A DNA stretch of 64,000 bases. Source: Triops longicaudatus. Lineage: Eukaryota; Arthropoda; Branchiopoda; Notostraca; Triopsidae. Below the pieces are notes generated by a model, which saw only the letters and a list, made by a program, of their open reading frames with translations, was not told the origin of the DNA and did not search any database. The translations under genes and the position numbers were made by a program. The stretch covers positions 310,001 through 374,000 of the forward strand of contig JAGQDJ010000029.1 of NCBI GenBank assembly GCA_022885665.1, written 5' to 3'. Below, piece by piece: positions 22,957 to 34,042 of the stretch (position 1 is the first letter of the stretch; every line of letters starts with the position of its first letter).

Positions 22957-25580
22957 TACTTAAAATTATTTTCAAATAAATTTCCATTTAGAAATTTAAA
23001 AAAAAATCACAACAATTCACAAAAAATACGTCAAGAATTTACCAAAAGTATTGAAAGATTTGCGGGTCACTGTAGTGGAGAAAATCCTGTTTCTGATAAG
23101 ATAGTCCGCGAGCCAGCTAGCTACGTTAGCGAAAATCCACATTCCCAGATAAGGCAAAGCAGACAAAGTACTATTCTGCAGTTTAAAATCTTGTCAGTAA
23201 GGTATATGATTCATAGGTTGATTTCTGTATGTCTTACACTGGCTAAGTCGAAATGTAACACGGTTTTCATGTACGTGGGTAGCTCGGTCAACAAAGTGTA
23301 AAAGCCCCAACACTGGCCCACGTGTGCGGCCAAAATGGCCCACATATGCCCTGAAGACAAAATGGTTTTCCAAGGAGTTTTCCCAATCTATTAAATAAAT
23401 TTATTCCGTTCATTCTCATTCGGTTTACTTGCAAGTTTTCGCATTACGCGACCAAACTTATTTTTTATGTATTTTTAACATAAAGGTAAGACCATTTCAA
23501 ATAGTTTAAATGTACGAAAGTACCTTAATCTGTGAATACGTGCAACTATGAAAAGTCAATGCGTACTTGGGCATGTTTAGTATGAGGTACGTGCGATAGG
23601 ATGTATTGCTTCTCTTTCTCTGATATTCTCGGGTGTTCTGACGGACTGTCGAATACCAAGAAGTACCAGGCAGTGCACCAAACTAATCCTAGGATGCCGG
23701 GTACGTAGAAAGCGAACGGCCAACCATTGTCTACAGGCAATGCCGCTAGGACACCCGACAGGGGCATCGCTATCACGGTACCAAACTGCATTCCTATACA
23801 GAACGTCGAGCTAATTGATTGTCTGGTGAGTTTTATCTACATTTATTAAGTACTTCAAGAACTTAGTACTGAAACCGGGCTAACTGGCTAAAAAGTTAAG
23901 TAAATTAATCTAGGAAACGTTTCAAAATCTTTCAGTTTACATACCAGCATAAATAAACGCGCCGATAGTGCTGCGCTCTGACGGTGGTACCCAACGTGAC
24001 AGCATTACATGTACCGATGGCATGGTCACGCCCTAAATATATAAAAAGCATATAATAAAAAAATACGTATTATGTCTGGAATTCAAATAGCAAGAAGTAA
24101 AATGGATTTTGGAGTCATTCAAATATTATTAGACAGTTAAAAAATTAAATATTAAACGGTTCACTTTGTTTTAATATTAAAAAGTTATAAAGGTCGATTA
24201 CCTCACCAAGACCTTCGATGACTCTGAAAGCTATGAACATCCCAGAACTTGTCCTTGCAGCGAAAGGTGACAGGATAGTAAAAACGGCCGTGACGAACAC
24301 GCCCCAACCGTACAACGTTTTCCCGCCAAATTTACTTGCCAGGATTCCGCCAGGAATTTGAGTGGCCACATATCCCCAAAAGAAACTTCCCAGAATTATT
24401 CCTTGTGTTGGTCCGTCCCAGTCAAACTCTCCTTCCTATTCAACACAAATTATAACTAATTTCTGAATCACTTTAACACTTGAAAAGAAAAATAACAGTA
24501 AATATACAAATATATAAAATTATAAATATGACATATAAAAATATTTTCAAAGTATTGTGGCGTTCTTTGTTACCCATCAGTCAAATTTCGTAGCCGCCCA
24601 ACAATGAATCCTAAGATTCATTGTTGGGCGGCTACGCCCACTCAGAATGAAATCCCCTGCACCCAGCCTGTAATAGTGAGTTCCTTTTTGACCTTCCTTT
24701 GAGTCAGTTCTGTTTCTTGAGAGTGAAATTTGATTGTTGTAAACTGAAAGTGAGGGTTAGCACGAGAAGGAGAGTGTTTCAGTATGATTTTATATTGGAA
24801 TTCGTTTTGGTGTTGATGTAAATTTGGAAGATACGAATAAACGGAATTTGAAAAGGAGTAGAACGTAACAGTATGTCTAGAAATTATCTCAAAGAGTCTA
24901 GAAATGTTTTTAAAAAATTGTAAATAAAATTTTACAGCAAAAAGCGAAGCTCGTAACGGAAGAGGAATTAAAAAAATTACTTACATTTTATATTTCAAGT
25001 ATTATATTAGATTTAAATAGAAATTGCGTTAATATAAAGAAGTCAAAATGAGATAGAAAGGAAATGGACAAAAAACTGAAAAGTTACATCGTTTGCCACT
25101 TCATCGGAATCCGAGTACGCTGGGCAGTACTGGCTGTTGGAGTCATTCAAGTGGCTTTGATTCCCATCTGATTTTCTGATAACCATATCAACAATAGCTA
25201 CAGACAAGTTGACTCGCATAGTGTAAATAGAAGCTAAGCCCAAAAATCCCATAAGGGCGAAAATGTGACGCGATCCCCATCCTGCTCTTTCATCGTTTTC
25301 TGAATAAGCACAAAAATTCGTTATAATAAAAGAATTCATTTATTTATGTTTATTATTTACCAGTTAATTTATCCGTAGAGTCCGCGCCGTAATACACCTG
25401 ACTAGAATTCTGGGATGAGAGTAAAGGTTTTTGCATTATTGACGCTGGCGTCTGCGCCACGTTCGCGTCAACTTGCCCCGAAATTGTAGGAACGGACTGG
25501 AACACTGACTCATTATTGTTTTTATTTTGAGCCACCTGTTCAGGATCGTTCCCTGAAAGGATGTTAACGACTGGCTCCAT
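22232..25580 (-). CDS. SLC17 family anion transporter, sialin-like (copy C)
   Basis: Third paralogue. Exons in transcript order: 25361-25580, 25088-25299, 24202-24435, 23945-24032, 23567-23793, 23238-23387, 23043-23175, 22649-22770, 22477-22593, 22232-22423. They total 564 residues plus TAG. Core exon lengths are the same as in A and B; only the first two exons and the C-terminal tail differ. Motifs: TMRVNLSVAIVDMVIR, FFWGYVATQIPGG, WVPPSERSTIGAF, NGWPFAFYVPG, LILIGAGYSGCDRSL, VNHLDVAHHYAGI. It keeps EGLGEGVTMP, with both acidic residues found in vertebrate sialin, so it is probably closest to the ancestral activity. The cytosolic N-terminus is Gln/Asn-rich. Intron 22771-23042 is filled by an AAT microsatellite, and intron 24436-25087 holds a perfect hairpin. 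It is separated from copy B by the cuticle gene. Confidence 0.93.
22774..22957. repeat. AAT-type microsatellite in an SLC17 copy C intron
   Basis: Nearly uninterrupted (AAT)n with scattered AAC and AAAT variants. Translated it gives meaningless Tyr/Ile runs, and it is not coding. Confidence 0.9.
24589..24636. repeat. Perfect 22-bp inverted repeat with a 4-base loop
   Basis: Arms 24589-24610 and 24615-24636 are exact reverse complements around the loop CTAA. The arms carry CCGCCC/GGGCGG in an otherwise AT-rich intron of SLC17 copy C. It may be a cruciform or hairpin sequence, a mobile-element remnant or a fold-back artefact. Confidence 0.85.
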
Positions 25581-27599
25581 TTGTTTTCGTTCCGTTTCGT
25601 CACTTTGCGAAGCGGGGAAAGCAAAACGGAAAGTGTCCGGGGCAAACGAAACACAATATAAGTCAAAAAGATGCTGAAATCTGACGATCTTTTGACGCGT
25701 AGAGTACTAAGGTGACTAAAGTAGTGATGGTTTAATCTGGACGAGATTTGGTTGGGGAATCTGAACATCGGGTTAGGAAGACTTACGATCGGCATGTTAT
25801 CTTCGTTTTTGAGGAAAGCTCTTTGTATCTGCGTCGCTCTGATGTATTGTTTTGTCTTATCTTTCATTTGTCATACAACACTTCTATAAGTCTACCGTAA
25901 GGATATAAAGATAACCTTCATGCGAAGGTTACGAGGAAGAGAGACGTTAGGTAACGCCCTCGACATACGCGGGATTGCAAGGGAAAAAGAGCTTGGAAAC
26001 GAAGCGCGTATAACGAGACCCTTATTAAGAGTTCGCCCAGTACCGTGTCAAAATTAGCGACTAAGAAGTTACCGAAAAATCGCTTATTATACACATGTAA
26101 AGAAATCATATACGAATTTATATACGTAATTTTTCAATTGTATTCATTGTTTTCATCTCTTCGTACAAAAAGAAAAGTAGTGCCGTTATATTTCCTTGTA
26201 TTAAATCGTTACCAGATAGTTTTTACTTGAAGCTAGACGACTACTTAAGGTGACAGGTTTGTCGCTCGAGCAACAAAGTCTCATTGTTTGATGATCGACT
26301 GTTATTGCTCGGTGTCTTTGACTTTGTAACCAGGATCCGCTGGTTTACGTGGTGGTCTTGGATTCCGCGGAGGTGGAATAGGACGCGCCTCAAGTCTACA
26401 AGTCGTAATTTTCATTTTAGTATTTTAGAAACTTAATTCAAAGGACATGACACCCAAATGGAGCATTTCTGTGCTGTGCGTGTATTATATAGTTGAGGAA
26501 GCCTAGGAAAGACAAGATTTCAAAAGGTTTATATTTTTTGGCTTCTCAACACCGTTTGATTGGGATAGTGTTGAGATTGCTTCATTAAACCATTTGATTT
26601 CATTATTTTTAGATTCTGTCGTAACTATTGTGAGAACGTCACGTAAGTGAAATGTGTCAAGACATCGTCATTTTAAAAAAGAAATTAGATTATAACCGTG
26701 TTTTTTCCCGCAAAATTCTCCGTTCTTTTACCGAGCCTTATTGCCTTGGTAATAAAGTAGGAGGAAGAATTCTCATCTTAAGTGGGAGTGCCAGTATTCG
26801 GGTGTTTTTTGCTACCTTGGACGTGATGAATTCATTGTAGGCGAAAATTTCGAGCAGTCACCCTAAACTTAAAAGAACCAGCCCAGGATTAGCGAAATAC
26901 ATTAAGTCATTTTGGAAACTTACCCCAATAGGAATTAAATGGGATGATTTGCTGCACAAAAAAGATTAAGAGTCAGTTGAGCTGGAAGAGTTGAATGTTA
27001 AAGAGGTCAGACGGCCTCTACGGTAATGCACTTGTTCTAACACTGGCAGCCTATTTTAATTGCGTATACCTTGTTAGTTTCAGATATGATATCGGTAGGT
27101 CTATGATAACATTTCGTGTAAGTTGTTTCCAAGAACGGGGAAATTGATTACGAATGAAGCCAAGTATACATAAGCTCTTCTGGTTAACCCTTAATCTACC
27201 GATGACGTTATATGATAAACCTGGATATTTTTGGAGAATTATTATTTTTGTAAGTTTTGTCGAAAAAGAGTGAAGTTGACATGAGAAAAAACAAATAAAA
27301 ATTTAATTTGTGTCTCTTTTTACAAGAAACGGGACTTCGTGTTTTCGTTTTCACGTTTACGTTCGGTACCTGAAAATTGTGCCGAAATGTTTGTTGTATA
27401 CACCGCAACCCACTGAGTCAAGCTAGCAAGTCCATTTTGTTTTCAGTGTGGTTTCTAAATTCGGTCATATCCCAGACTGAATTGTATCTGTGCTTCCACA
27501 TGCAAGATTTCACCAATTTTCACCTCTAATGCACCAGTTTGTCATCAAGAAGTAAAACAGCTCGATACTTCGAAACAAGATTGCATTAATGAAAAAAAT
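25581..27599. other. Intergenic region between SLC17 copy C and NTMT1
   Basis: It holds the upstream flank of copy C and one candidate small ORF (26302-26415, minus). The rest shows no coding signal or named repeat. Confidence 0.5.
26302..26415 (-). CDS. Candidate small proline/arginine-rich ORF or 3' exon
   Basis: 37 codons from ATG to TAA on the minus strand. The C-terminal two thirds are unusually GC-rich for the surroundings and read RPIPPPRNPRPPRKPADPG followed by YKVKDTEQ. A TATATAATAC (26482-26491) stands about 70 bases 5' of the ATG, as expected for a small independent gene. A splice acceptor (TTGTAG before CTTGAG) could instead make it the last exon of a longer gene. There is no signal peptide in this frame. 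The function is unknown: the composition resembles both SH3-binding tails and proline-rich host-defence peptides, and neither can be claimed. Confidence 0.35.
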   Translation of the reverse strand: MKITTCRLEARPIPPPRNPRPPRKPADPGYKVKDTEQ

Positions 27600-28512
27600 T
27601 CAAGGTTTATTAGGCTTGAACGCTAACATATAAACTTGATATAATTCTTTAGGAAACCGCTGTTGTTTCTGTTGATGAACTAATTGATAGCCGGCTTTCT
27701 TCACTAAATCGATCAAGATATTCAAGGGTCGTGTAACCGAGGAATCCGTATGGTCCATTTCCACTTCGCCCGATGCTGTCACATTTTCTTTAATAACTAA
27801 GTAACCCCTCGGCCGCAATCCAACTCTAAAAGAACAGACGAAATATTTTTTTTTTTAAATCACAAGTCAGAAAGAAGGTATTAACAACATACTTGCATCT
27901 TTCGAAAAATCTAATTAAATCAACGTCCACCAAATGGCCTAAAACCCACTGCGACCAGATGATGTCGTAATAACTATCTTCGGGTTGGAAATTTTGCAGT
28001 CCTTGACAGAAAAATCGACCTTGGTGCCCTACGGCAGATAAATCAGTTTTGGCAGTTTCTAAAAAGTGAGGATCTTGTTCCACCAGGTCGACAGTTTTAA
28101 AATGATTCCTCAAAAACTCTTTCGTAACGCGACCTACTCCAGCACCACAGTCCAATGCTCTCTCTTTTAACGGACAATCTGATCTCTGAAAATCAGTTTA
28201 TTATTACTTGTTCCTAATTAGTTAAATATATTTCAACTAGATTGCATACAAATTAACTTACCTGCGCTAAAGCGCGTAGAAATCGCTCAGAACCTTGCAC
28301 ATCGATGGAAGATACATGGCCATATCCGCCTAAAACGCCATCCACAGTGGCGGGAACTTGTGCCCAATAACTGGCAGCATCACGATAAAAAGCCGGCTCT
28401 AAATAATTCCGTATTCATTAAAAAAGGACGAAGTATTATCGGAAGAATTACCTTTCTCGGTCAAATTTTCAACACTTTTGCTGTCACTATTAGTATCTAT
28501 CGTATCACCCAT
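27600..28512 (-). CDS. NTMT1: N-terminal Xaa-Pro-Lys N-methyltransferase 1
   Basis: SAM-dependent enzyme that methylates the alpha-amino group of proteins whose exposed N-terminus reads X-Pro-Lys (for example RCC1 and ribosomal proteins). Exons in transcript order: 28452-28512, 28262-28398, 27893-28185, 27600-27825, giving 238 residues (human about 223). Recognised by SYWAQVPATVDGVLGGYGHV (about residues 30-50), the SAM-binding motif ALDCGAGVGRVTKEFL (about 77-92), DIIWSQWVLGHL, and LRPRGYLVIKENV (about 165). The final exon begins with one base that completes Lys of ERCK. It is divergent from the ATP synthase f gene, with 445 bp between the start codons. Confidence 0.95.
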
Positions 28513-28957
28513 TTTGTGGCAGCAAGTGGCAACGAAAAATTAAATATCAAGCAGTTTCCCCTCTAAATCCTCAAAACAAACACACTACCATGCCTTCAAA
28601 CCAAACATGCCGTTTTGCGGGTATGCATTTAGCACCTAACCCGCTTGCCGAAACACGCCAGCATGTCGAGCATACCTAGGTCGGTTTGGTCGCGGACCCA
28701 TGTTGTGCTACTTTTCCATTATTCCAAAGCAAACCGCCTAACCCGGTAAAGCCAAGTTTTGCGGCTTAGTGCTGAGTCTTTATTCATGCTACCAACCAAT
28801 CTGTCCCTAAATCTGTGTTACAGGCGGGTTACAGGTTAGGGACTGCAACTTTACTACTTGGTAGTCCTTGTCTCACTAAATAAGGTATTTTTCCCCACCA
28901 AAATTTTATCCAAAACATTAAAAAATCTGTATTTCAGGTCCAATTTCTTCTTTAACC
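28513..28957. promoter_or_regulatory. Divergent promoter region NTMT1 / ATP synthase f
   Basis: 445 bp between two start codons on opposite strands, with GC-richer stretches and no TATA box, as expected of a shared housekeeping promoter. Bases 28931-28937 (tttcagg) could be the acceptor of an untranslated leader intron of the ATP synthase gene. Confidence 0.5.
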
Positions 28958-29468
28958 ATGGCTTGGGGCGAATATCCTGCTGAATACAATCCTAAAGTGC
29001 ACGGACCTTATGATCCAGCTCGCTTTTATGGCAAAGGTAAGCGTAACCATTTTGCTATGACGAACTTCGTTAATTTCAATTTGTTATTTTTCGATTTTGA
29101 TAGCCGATGTTCCTTTGGGACAAGTCAAAGTTGGTGAAGTGACACAGTGGATCGGTAGGAGGAATTTGACTCCTTCTGGGATTGCTGGTGGCATTAGCCG
29201 AGGTATACTATTCACATACTTCTTAAATTCGTTCTTAAACTGTTGTGTTTTAAGCTTTTTGGCGTTGGCAACACAAATACCTGCAACCTAAGAAGGCTGG
29301 TGTCGCCCCATACGTGCAAGCTGTCGTTGTTTCCATGGCTTTCTTCTACGCTATCAACTATGGCAAACTCAGTAATCATTTAACAATGAATATAGCCAAT
29401 CTTGAACTAGAAATTAACTAATTTGACTTCTTGCAGAACACCACCGCAACGTCAAGCACCACTGGTAA
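28958..29468 (+). CDS. ATPsynF: ATP synthase subunit f, mitochondrial
   Basis: Small membrane subunit of the Fo part of mitochondrial ATP synthase. Exons: 28958-29036, 29104-29202, 29255-29371, 29437-29468, total 108 residues plus TAA, the usual length. It starts MAWGEYPAEYNPKVHGPYDP. The centre has VGEVTQWIGRRNLTPSGIAGG, then a hydrophobic segment (VQAVVVSMAFFYAINY, about residues 80-96), and ends in a His-rich KHHRNVKHHW tail, typical of the family. All three introns are short and two split a codon after its first base. Confidence 0.95.
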
Positions 29469-30204
29469 ATACTACCCGAGGCACGACAAGAAATGGAAAC
29501 GCTAGAAGAAACCATTTGCTTGTGAAGATTAGTTTTAAAAATTCGTTCGATTTCCGTCAATACAAGCTTAAATAGCTCATTAATAGATGGTAGACCATTT
29601 TTATTAGATAACGCTGGAGGCAAGAAAGACACAATTAATCCCCTCACACTGTACCCATTCTGTAAGAAAAAAGGAAACTTTTTAATTTCGGCCTCCCTAA
29701 CAATCTTTCGCTTAATTAAAATGTTCCCTTTTTTTCTTGGTAGCGACACAAAATTTTTCTCGAGTAGAAGTGTTTGAATCCCCCTGCGGATAAAAATTAA
29801 AAAATGTCTCAGATAAACCTTTTTAAAGGGGGTGGGGGGTTACAAAGGGGTGGGGTGAAGGTAGCTATTTTGAGTTAGAAGCATACAAAGACTTTCTTCC
29901 CTTTTTTTCTTATCTCACTCAAAATTAATTAAGCTATGTTTTTTGGAAGGAAAAACTAACGGACAGAAACTTGGTATACAAATTAGAGGAAAGGATCCGA
30001 GGAAAAGTTTTGCGTTTATGTCAATGTCAGTTCCATTTTTTTGTTGCTTGTCAGGCATGCATGATAACAAGAAGAGGCGCGACCTCAAGTAAATAACAAA
30101 TTTTCCTTTTTTTGCTGGCTTTTTTTCCTTTCCTTCTTTGATGTGCATATCCGTTCGCTCTTTTGAAATCGACGACAAAGAGAAATGGGCTGTTTTGCGA
30201 TTCT
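29469..30204. other. Convergent spacer between ATP synthase f and Rac1
   Basis: 3' flanks of two facing genes. It includes the guanine-run tract at 29828-29855. A 111-codon minus-strand ORF runs through 29414-29749, but partly mirrors the ATP synthase exon and looks fortuitous. Confidence 0.5.
29828..29855 (+). other. G-quadruplex-forming motif
   Basis: Four guanine runs (G5, G6, G4, G4) separated by T, TTACAAA and T satisfy the usual G3+N1-7 pattern. It lies between the 3' ends of convergent genes. The minus strand, transcribed from Rac1, would carry the C-rich form. Confidence 0.7.
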
Positions 30205-32737
30205 TCAAAGTAAAAGACATTTGCGTTTGGCTTTCACTTTCGGGACGGGACAGAGAACAGCACGAATAGCTTCGTCGAACACGGTTTTGAGGCCCTTTTG
30301 CGTTAGAGCGCTGCACTCGAGATATTTCACAGCCCCAACTTCTTTTGCCATAGCCAAACCCTGGAGAAATAAATGGACATGTTACTCACACATACAAATC
30401 ATGGCCAAAATAAACAACACACCATACCTTACAATAACTCACGCAGTCAAGACGACTAAAAATGAACTTCTTGAAAAGAACTTAAACATTTGATGAAAAA
30501 ACACTAAATAAATATATAATACATAAAAAACCAACTTATTAAGGATAAATGATTTAAACAAGACTAGAAACTACTACCCTTTCCATGTACAACGTTTCTT
30601 ATAATAGCGAAACAAGAATTTTATTGCCAGATTCGCAAATACGTAAACATGATAAAAACCAAGGATTACTGAGAAATGAAAAGTAAAGAGAATGAACACA
30701 AAAAGTCTATAAATGCCAAATAAACGAAAGAATAATTTTTGAATAAATAAAGAATAATTACCAACTAACTTTAACTTATGATTTCTATTTACTTTAAACT
30801 TTATAACTTTATAAAAAGCTACAGCTATCTCGTATAAATCACTGATACAAAATATGTACAAGAATTACATTAATCTTCTAAGTATTCTCATTTTTGCGTG
30901 CATATTTTTCTGCAGCTTTCGGCTGGTTCCGACCAGAAAACACCAATTTCCTGGCGAAAACTTCTGAGCCTCGAGTTTTTGTGACCTGGAAAGGTCGAAC
31001 TTGTCTTTAGGGATTCCTCCTAAAAATTTCCGAAACCAGTTCGAACAACAAATCCTTTCAAAAAAGACCACGAAGCCTAATGTATAAATTTTTCCCCTCC
31101 GAAGACCGGAAATGGGCAGAAAATATTTGTCATAAACAAAAATAGGCGACCATGGTCATTGAAGGAGCATCATATGCTCTTCACATCTGGCCTTCACCAT
31201 CGTGAGAAACAATACGAACCTTCTGAAGGATCAGCTCATTTAAAGAAAAGTGAATTTTTCACATTCCATACTCTAAAAATCATGCAAATAGTATTCATCT
31301 CTAAGGTTTTAATAAACTCGAGTCTTATCCGTTGCGTAATATTAACCGGAAATCCCTGTACGCTAAGCCTTTGTTATTGATACGGTAGAGAAGAATTGCA
31401 ATCGCAATTTGCAGCATGTTGCGATACAGATACAGTTAATATCAAAAACCTAATTTGTAATATCGTAAGGCGCTTTTACAGAGAATTGGTTCCTGTATAG
31501 CCAGCTCATTATGAGGTAAACGAAACAAGGTACTTCAACAATTACGCAAAAACAACAAAAAAGTTCAGATTGCTTTCAGAAAATCTAAAAATAGTTTACA
31601 GAAGCAAACTTGCGTTTTAAAAATAGACTACAGTAAATATATCTAGAGATAGTACACTACAGTAGTATCAAAAGGCGTATAATTAAGTTAAAGATGCAAT
31701 TTAATTCCGATTACTGCTTCGAACTGAATTTTCTTATGCACTTAACATGTGAATCTGATTTTATCAGCTATTCGACTTGTCACCTTTTAAGTACCTAAAT
31801 TTGTAACTATTTTAAATCACAAAAGACTATAGCAACAAAACCGCTATCAAATAGTTTAAAGCTAGTTAATAATTGCAATGTTTTACTCTACAATTGTGAG
31901 ATAGGACATTGTCTTGGAGTAAGTTATTACTTGTGGGTATGAAATTGGAGCCAATTTCTTATCCTTTAACTTTTCGACTGTGTCCTTATCTTCCCTCAAA
32001 TCCAGCTTCGTTCCTACGAGAATGATGGGCGTATTTGGACAATGATGACGCACTTCAGGATACCACTACACAGAAAAAGAACTTGCGTTAACGTGACATG
32101 CTACTAAACGGAAATTGAGGTTCGTATTACTTTTGCTCTGACGTTCTCAAAAGACGCTGGATTGACCAACGAGAAGCAAATGAGGAAGACGTCCTAAAAC
32201 CACACAATACAATTATTTCTCATGACCAATAATCCGTTTTGTGTTTTAGCTTATGACAACACTTAACAGTTTGGGGGTAAGATAAGGGCCGCAAACGATC
32301 GTAATCTTCTTGACCAGCGGTATCCCATAATCCTAAGTTAATAGGTTTGCCATCGACCATCACATTGGCACTGTAGTTGTCAAATCTGTAGGGAAACGAA
32401 GACAATAGGATTAATAGCAAAAGTTTTGTTATGGTTCTTAAAGAGTGAAAGTGTGTATACACTTGTATATACAACGTACACTGTTGGGATGTACTCGCCA
32501 GGAAATGCATTGGTAGTATAACTGATGAGTAAACACGTTTTACCGACCGCACTGTAATATAAAGAAGGAGAGACATAATATTAGTACTGGTAAACAGAAA
32601 ATTGTTCATAGTTTAGGCTTGGGAAGGTGTGTCACACAACATTAAGTGGGGGAACTTTTAGGGAGGGAGAAGACTTGAGTTCGTTTTTAAGTTGAAAGTT
32701 ACCCGTCGCCCACCACGACACATTTGATAGCCTGCAT
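30205..32737 (-). CDS. Rac1: Rac1 small GTPase
   Basis: Rho-family GTPase controlling actin, lamellipodia and NADPH oxidase or JNK signalling. Exons in transcript order: 32703-32737, 32480-32551, 32268-32385, 32131-32193, 31931-32065, 30205-30360, totalling exactly 192 residues. P-loop GDGAVGKTCLL, switch I PTVFDNYSANV, switch II WDTAGQEDYDRLRPLSYPQT, GTKLDL and CSAL nucleotide motifs, polybasic KVKAKRK and a CLLL CAAX box (geranylgeranylation) are all intact. The last intron (30361-31930, about 1.6 kb) is long for this window; ORFs in it are AT-rich chance frames. Confidence 0.98.
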
Positions 32738-34042
32738 GGTTGTCTGGCAAATTCACTTATGGCGGTTCTTATGTGGTATGCCAACAATCAAAGATTTTTA
32801 TTAATTTTTAACAGGTGCGCTGTCACGTCCTTCGTCCTTGGGATATGTTATAAAAAACTTGGGCGACCCCCTGTGGTAAAAGATAAGCATAGAGGGTAGC
32901 ACCCACCAAGCGTGGGCTTAGCGGGGGATTTGAAACGCGAAAAGCGTTGTTTTACTTTTGTGGTATTGATATTGATGGGCAGATGTGGGTTTATCGATAG
33001 CTGTGCTTATCGCCCAGAAACTTAGGCTAGCTTATTCTGCATTGGGACGAACTGTTACACTGAAATACCTTTAAACCCCCTGCTTTAAACGGTTTTGAAC
33101 GAAAGCTTTACCGCTGGGATTTTCGGCAGTGTAGGTCTACCAAGGTAGAAATAACTTTGCTCGTACAATCAAATTATCTTTTTTTTTGGCATTTGGAGCT
33201 TATTTTTAGTATTTTGTTATATCTGAGCTATATTATGAAGTCCTTCAAATAAAATGTATGTAAGAGGCTTCAGGCAGAGAATAGGAATAATATTCTATGC
33301 ATAACTGTAAAACATTACGAAGAAATTTACCATTTCACTCAACGAAATCCCTTTTTTGACCTTTGCATAAAAGCTCCTACATTTTAAATGTCGAAAGCTT
33401 TGGTGTATATAGATTCTCTTGTAGATCTTTTAGTAACAAACGCGTTAATTTAAGTTCGTACTTATTCAGGAAATATGTTTCACGATAATGGGAAAGTTTC
33501 GTGAACAACAATTTGCACGTAAGAAAATTCAGAAATAAAGTTTTTGCAGAATAATCCTTTCCAAAATTGTTAACATCATCAGCCTAAACACATTTGACTT
33601 CTTCTTTGAAGAGAATGACCCCTGTTATTCTAGAAAAAAAAATACGAATGATCTACAGAATAAGAGGTACTTAAGCCTAAAAACTTGTATTCATTTTCAT
33701 ACTCCCACTTGCTTGCATTTCCTGTGGTTTCAACAACTGATAAACTCTTGTCTCTTCACAGTCTTTCAACTTTGAAGAAGGGCGTGGTTATGAATACCCC
33801 GTTTGACAGTACTGACATGTATTTTATGACGTTATCTGATTTATTTTCTTGCAGATGTATAAAGGAAACGAGAAAAGGCACATAATCTGGTTTCTGACAA
33901 AAATAAAGTAAGAAAGTCACGAACTGTTTGCTTTCTGTGCGAAGGATATTGTGGTAGATCAAAATATGATTGTCTCTTTAGTGCCGAAAGCATATATAAT
34001 TCAACCACAGACCCCAGAAGTCGTGAAAAAAGTCAAGGAACA
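32738..34042. other. Intergenic region between Rac1 and the secreted orphan gene
   Basis: The first 300 bases are the Rac1 upstream region, GC-richer and without a TATA box. A 66-codon plus-strand frame at 33685-33885 has no coding character. The right end carries the promoter of the next gene. Confidence 0.5.
33993..33999 (+). promoter_or_regulatory. TATA box of the secreted orphan gene
   Basis: TATATAA 44 bases before the ATG at 34043, which predicts a very short leader. Confidence 0.55.

Noticed and set aside
22638..22987. Minus-strand ORFs rich in Tyr, Leu and Ile
   Set aside because: They are translations of the AAT microsatellite.
29414..29749. 111-codon minus-strand ORF between ATP synthase f and Rac1
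   Set aside because: About 30 codons mirror the last ATP synthase exon, and the rest is AT-rich 3' flank. There is no domain and no promoter.
30574..31071. Minus-strand ORFs in the last Rac1 intron
   Set aside because: They are Phe/Leu/Tyr-rich output of AT-rich intron DNA. The Rac1 frame joins exactly across the intron without them.
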